Positions 6,662 through 9,195 of a DNA stretch of 9,195 nt are shown piece after piece. The translations under genes were made by a program, and so were the position numbers. The stretch comes from an uncultured beta proteobacterium (GTDB lineage: Bacteria; Pseudomonadota; Gammaproteobacteria; Burkholderiales; Burkholderiaceae_C), in contig CAIYNH010000393.1 in the NCBI GenBank assembly GCA_903927495.1, forward strand, positions 1-9,195. The letters are read 5' to 3'. The notes under the pieces were generated by a model. The model saw only the letters and a program-made list of their open reading frames with translations. It had not been told where the DNA came from and did not search any database. The stretch's first letter is position 1; each line of letters starts with the position of its first letter.

Positions 6662-6842
6662 GCTTAGGTTCCAATTGTATTGTTGCAAAAGTAAGGGATT
6701 CTGTAGCCCCGTTGCTTGCGATAGTTGTGCAGAATTGCATTGGCCACCCGAGTTGCGCCAAGACTGTAGACCTATTGTCACGGTCGAACGCTTGTCGCTC
6801 TAGTTAGTGGCTGGTTTAGGGAGGTTATATCGTGAATGCCTG
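6662..6842. other. intergenic leader region upstream of dlgD
   Basis: No gene is seen. The dlgD promoter, on the minus strand, must lie here or further upstream, but I see no convincing -35/-10 pair and no clear operator palindrome. The open minus-strand extension of dlgD up to 6781 does not look like protein and is not conserved with YiaK. Confidence 0.4.
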
Positions 6843-6903
6843 ATTCCATTTCCATGTCAATCCGACACTTTGTTGCTTCGCCTCGCCGTGCGTCAGCACT
6901 GTC
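6843..6903 (+). repeat. direct repeat copy B (probable IS-end remnant)
   Basis: Second copy of the ~60-bp repeat at 4756-4815, same orientation, about 2.09 kb away. It shares CCATGTCAATCCGACACTTT, the following GTTGCT, and the terminal 19 bases GCCGTGCGTCAGCACTGTC. The two copies enclose dlgD and all the debris left of it. Confidence 0.75.
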
Positions 6904-7047
6904 TGCGGCTTCGCGCCTAGTTTCGTATCGATCTGGAAATGCAATGACACCGAAAAGTATCTACTGATGCCGGTCTGCTTTCTCCGAAGTTGGCCATCAA
7001 AGTTGAACGTCAGGCATGGAGAAAAGCAAAGATTCACAGGGCAGGTT
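6904..7047. other. intergenic, no gene seen; probable continuation of repeat B element
   Basis: Follows direct repeat B and precedes the uspA stop. A minus-strand frame across 6825-7037 is open, but its protein has no recognisable motif and runs straight through the repeat. It is probably non-coding mobile-element remnant. Confidence 0.35.
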
Positions 7048-7485
7048 TTAGCGAAACACCAGCACTGGGATCTTTGTATGGGTTAACACCTTGTGAGTTT
7101 CGCCGCCCATAATCAGCGCTCGTACACCCCGGCGGCCATGCGACGCTTGAAAGATTACATCGCACCCATACTCCTGTGCCGTATTAACGATTTCCTCGTA
7201 CGGATGCTCACTGCTGCGTTGCAGCAGTGAGCATTCCACCCCGGCCTTTTCGGCGGCATCTTTGAGGGCACTCAGATTGCGATCTGCCAGCACCTTCATG
7301 GCCTTGGCGTGCTGCTCGTCGGTGTCGTTGACCTGCAAAACCTCATAGGCAACGTAGTGGTACGGCACTGTGACCGTGAGGCCGGTGATTTTGGCATTGA
7401 TCTCCTTGGCAAACGCTACGCCATTGACTACGGCGATGTTCGAGAGCTCAGAGCCATCAGTAGGTATCAAAATGTGTTTAAACAT
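7048..7485 (-). CDS. universal stress protein (UspA family)
   Basis: Small cytoplasmic stress protein with the adenine-nucleotide alpha-hydrolase-like fold, 145 residues, one domain. It begins MFKHILIPTDGSELS, the family's first strand with the ATP-contacting Asp, and ends HKVLTHTKIPVLVFR, the last helix and strand. The nucleotide loop usually written G-2x-G-9x-G-[ST] appears as A-SH-G-RRGVRALIM-G-G: the first Gly is Ala and the last Ser/Thr is Gly, so ATP binding may be altered. ATG 7485 is chosen because a strong Shine-Dalgarno lies 5 bases before it; the in-frame TTG at 7500 would put that site inside the gene. It lies 286 bases downstream of the cytochrome gene, so it probably has its own promoter. 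The target process is unknown. Confidence 0.93.
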   Translation of the reverse strand: MFKHILIPTDGSELSNIAVVNGVAFAKEINAKITGLTVTVPYHYVAYEVLQVNDTDEQHAKAMKVLADRNLSALKDAAEKAGVECSLLQRSSEHPYEEIVNTAQEYGCDVIFQASHGRRGVRALIMGGETHKVLTHTKIPVLVFR

Positions 7486-7490
7486 GACAT

Positions 7491-7498
7491 TCCCCTTC
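7491..7498 (-). promoter_or_regulatory. ribosome binding site of the universal stress protein gene
   Basis: GAAGGGGA on the minus strand, five bases before ATG 7485. It is the strongest Shine-Dalgarno seen in the window and decides the start codon. Confidence 0.7.
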
Positions 7499-7500
7499 AA

Positions 7501-7515
7501 CTTCCGTTGCGGAAG
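7501..7515. promoter_or_regulatory. hairpin just upstream of the uspA-family ribosome binding site
   Basis: CTTCCG and CGGAAG form a perfect 6-bp stem with a 3-base loop, ending three bases before the Shine-Dalgarno. A further copy of GACTTCCG at 7569-7576 is complementary to CGGAAGTC at 7510-7517, so an alternative pairing is possible. This could affect translation or mRNA stability, or mark an operator; no function is shown. Confidence 0.35.
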
Positions 7516-7771
7516 TCAACCAGGCAGTGCAGGCAGTACCGCTACAGTCCGAGCCAGAACAGACACTAGACTTCCGAAATGGTGCCTGTCTGATCGCCCC
7601 ATCACGAGAGACTCTAAGCTGAGTCGATAGGCGACGAGCCATTCTCGGACGAATCCTGATCGATGGCAAGAGCTGAGTTGAGCTGAAAGAGAGGTGAAAT
7701 CAGAGCCAACAGCATGCCCATTTTGGAGGGATCAGCGGGGTAAGTACTGATATCAAATTCAAACTACAGGA
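7516..7771. other. intergenic between the b561 fusion gene and the stress protein gene
   Basis: No gene is seen. A 192-base minus-strand frame (7478-7669) overlaps the stress protein start and has Ser/Arg-rich low-information sequence. CAGGCAGTG occurs as a short near-tandem (CAGGCAGTGCAGGCAGTA, from about 7521). TGATATCA at 7748-7755 is an 8-bp palindrome but lacks the full FNR-type TTGAT-N4-ATCAA layout. A stress protein promoter is expected here, but none is clear by eye. Confidence 0.35.
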
Positions 7772-8965
7772 TCAGGGTTTGACTTTGGTTGGCACAGGTG
7801 CGGATGCTGCCTGCGGAGGTTTGGGAATGCGCATCGCGGCATCCTCGAAGCTTCCTGCGTCGGCATCGGTGTGGCAGGCAGCGCAGTTGTTTTTGCTTTT
7901 AACCAACGGATTGGCCCAGTCGGCAGCAGTGATCTCGTGGTGCTTTTTTAGCCAATAAGGGGTTTCGGTGATGCGCAGTGGGGTGGCATTTTTTGGGATG
8001 GACTGCCCGATTTTGAAGGCGGCCTCGGTTATTTGCTGGTCGGCTGAGTTGTCTGTCAGGAACTTCAGCAAGGCCGCCGCAGTAGGTCCATCCAGGCCCA
8101 GATCAGAGCCGAAATGCTGGTCTTGCTCAGCCATCATCTTTTTCCAGGAGCGACTCGGTAACAGCGCCGGGTAAAACACTGCATGGCAACTGCCACATTC
8201 GTCGCGCCACTGTTTGTTGTCAGGGAGTTGTTTACCAATAAACTTGACATGCAGTTCGTCGTCACTGCCACTTTCAAGTTTGCTGTACCAGCTCATGCTG
8301 TCCATTTGTTCATCGATGGCGTAATAGAACCACCAGCCAGAAAAAACAGCCATCACCAGTGCCATTAGCAAGGCCACGCGGCCACGCGATTGTGCGACAG
8401 GGGTTGAGTCCTCAGTCATTTTGAAGCCCGTAAGCATCGAGCGCGCCAGGTTTTCCTGGTGCTGAACACTCTCCACCACCACACCTGCGAGGTGCCCCAT
8501 AACCACCAACAGCATCACGATGGCAGTCAGTTCGTGGAGTTTTTTGAGGGTCTGAATCTGACCAAAGTTCAACCAGCCTGCGGCAACGCCCTGCTGCTCA
8601 TCCCCACCCAGTGTCAGGATGCCGGTTACCCCCAGCAGCACGGTCAATGCCAGCAAGATGTAAATCGCCCAACTGCCGGTCGGGTTATGGCCGACGTGGC
8701 GCTTGGCGTGGCCGGCCATGACCTCGCTCAGATACGACAGTGCCTCTTTGGGGCTGAACCAGAACGAGGAAAAACGTGAAAAGTGCGAACCCATCAGGCC
8801 CCAGACCAGCCGAAAACTCACCATTCCCAAAGCCAGGTAACCCAGAAATACGTGAATTGAATGCCACTGATCACCCTCACTGGTTAGCCAGGCACCGACA
8901 AAACTGAGCGCCAATGTCCAATGAAAGAGTCGGGTGGGAAGATCCCAGATCAGGGTGCGTTGCAT
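7772..8965 (-). CDS. cytochrome b561-type membrane protein fused to diheme cytochrome c domain
   Basis: Predicted inner-membrane electron-transfer protein, 397 residues. Residues 1-180 form a cytochrome b561/hydrogenase-b-type domain beginning LIWDLPTRLFHWTLAL, with hydrophobic segments near 12-28, 39-57, 98-118 and 145-165. Candidate heme b ligands are His15, His35/38, His144 and His158. A fifth membrane segment (about 197-217) leads to a periplasmic domain with two c-type heme sites, CGSCH (257-261) and CAACH (361-365). WRDECGSCHAVFYPALLPSR, SWKKMM and QHFGSDLGLD match the dihaem cytochrome c (DHC) type known from Rhodobacter sphaeroides, where DHC and a cytochrome b are separate proteins. 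The gene follows another DHC-type gene by 69 bases. The likely role is moving electrons between the quinone pool and periplasmic cytochromes; donor and acceptor are unknown. The tail after residue 381 is Pro/Ala-rich. Confidence 0.9.
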   Translation of the reverse strand: MQRTLIWDLPTRLFHWTLALSFVGAWLTSEGDQWHSIHVFLGYLALGMVSFRLVWGLMGSHFSRFSSFWFSPKEALSYLSEVMAGHAKRHVGHNPTGSWAIYILLALTVLLGVTGILTLGGDEQQGVAAGWLNFGQIQTLKKLHELTAIVMLLVVMGHLAGVVVESVQHQENLARSMLTGFKMTEDSTPVAQSRGRVALLMALVMAVFSGWWFYYAIDEQMDSMSWYSKLESGSDDELHVKFIGKQLPDNKQWRDECGSCHAVFYPALLPSRSWKKMMAEQDQHFGSDLGLDGPTAAALLKFLTDNSADQQITEAAFKIGQSIPKNATPLRITETPYWLKKHHEITAADWANPLVKSKNNCAACHTDADAGSFEDAAMRIPKPPQAASAPVPTKVKP

Positions 8966-9034
8966 CGGGTCAGGTTCAATGAAGGTCAGTAAATATCAAA
9001 ATTACCACGGCATTGTGGCGCTAGTGCAGGCCGA

Positions 9035-9195
9035 TTATTTTGGAATTTTGACACTGTGCTCATCAAAATTGCCCTTGTCGGCACTGCTGTGGCAGGCCAA
9101 GCAGTTGGCGGCGCTCTTGATCGACTCGCGTTTCCAGACTGCCGGATTAATTTCACCACTGGCGTGCTTGGCCTTGAACCATTCGCTGTCGGTGA
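9035..9195 (-). CDS. diheme cytochrome c (DHC-like), C-terminal part
   Basis: The 3' end of a gene entering from the right edge, 52 residues visible. It contains one c-type heme site CLACH preceded by SAAN. The context TDSEWFKAKHASGEINPAVW, then the heme site, then an ending in VKIPK, parallels the end of the neighbouring fusion (TETPYWLKKHHEITAADW, CAACH, MRIPK). It is therefore most likely a stand-alone periplasmic diheme cytochrome c of the same family and a paralogue of the fused domain. The first heme site and any signal peptide lie outside the window. The b561 fusion begins 69 bases after its stop and probably shares its transcript. Confidence 0.85.
   Translation of the reverse strand, partial: TDSEWFKAKHASGEINPAVWKRESIKSAANCLACHSSADKGNFDEHSVKIPK

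Noticed and set aside
6662..6781. N-terminal extension of dlgD by 40 residues
   Set aside because: The added residues are not like YiaK, whose homology begins exactly at MPRISFEDMK.
7478..7669. 63-codon minus-strand frame before the stress protein
   Set aside because: It overlaps the stress protein start and ribosome binding site and has Ser/Arg-rich, motif-free sequence.
7748..7755. TGATATCA as an FNR/ANR operator for the stress protein gene
   Set aside because: Spacing does not fit TTGAT-N4-ATCAA, and it lies about 260 bases from the start codon next to the end of the cytochrome gene.

Overview
The window most likely comes from a betaproteobacterial chromosome, probably Comamonadaceae and Rhodoferax-like. 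This is inferred from the gene order (RNB nuclease, TonB-like protein, aroE, mtgA), the protein sequences, and a degenerate copy inside aroE of what looks like a repeat common in that family. The genus is inferred; no search was run.

Left part (1-4756, + strand): a tightly packed, probably co-transcribed run. It holds the 3' part of an RNase II/R-type exoribonuclease, a membrane-anchored TonB-C-terminal-domain protein (4-base overlap), shikimate dehydrogenase aroE (13-base gap), monofunctional transglycosylase mtgA (4-base gap) and a secreted lipoprotein-like staphylococcal-type nuclease (41-base gap). MtgA carries a Lys/Ala-rich insert coded partly by a GCAAAA hexamer repeat.

Middle (4757-5656): a 900-base convergent stretch with no intact gene but much mobile-element debris. 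It contains one copy of a ~60-bp direct repeat, a fragment of a DUF6362-like helix-turn-helix protein, and a 164-bp MITE-like element with 17-bp perfect terminal inverted repeats, a 5-bp AATTT flanking duplication and strong internal hairpins. It also contains a possible decayed C-terminal coding fragment.

Right part (5657-9195, - strand): a complete 2,3-diketo-L-gulonate reductase gene (dlgD/yiaK-like) lies alone, between the two direct-repeat copies (4756-4815 and 6843-6903), and may be an acquired segment. Then come a universal stress protein gene and, upstream of it on the same strand, a cytochrome b561-type membrane protein fused to a diheme cytochrome c domain. Before that is the 3' end of a separate diheme cytochrome c gene whose C-terminus resembles that of the fusion. 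The last two genes look like one membrane/periplasmic electron-transfer unit.

The most notable points are the b561-diheme c fusion beside a stand-alone paralogue, the well-bounded MITE-like element, the paired direct repeats around dlgD, and the repeat-derived stretch inside aroE.
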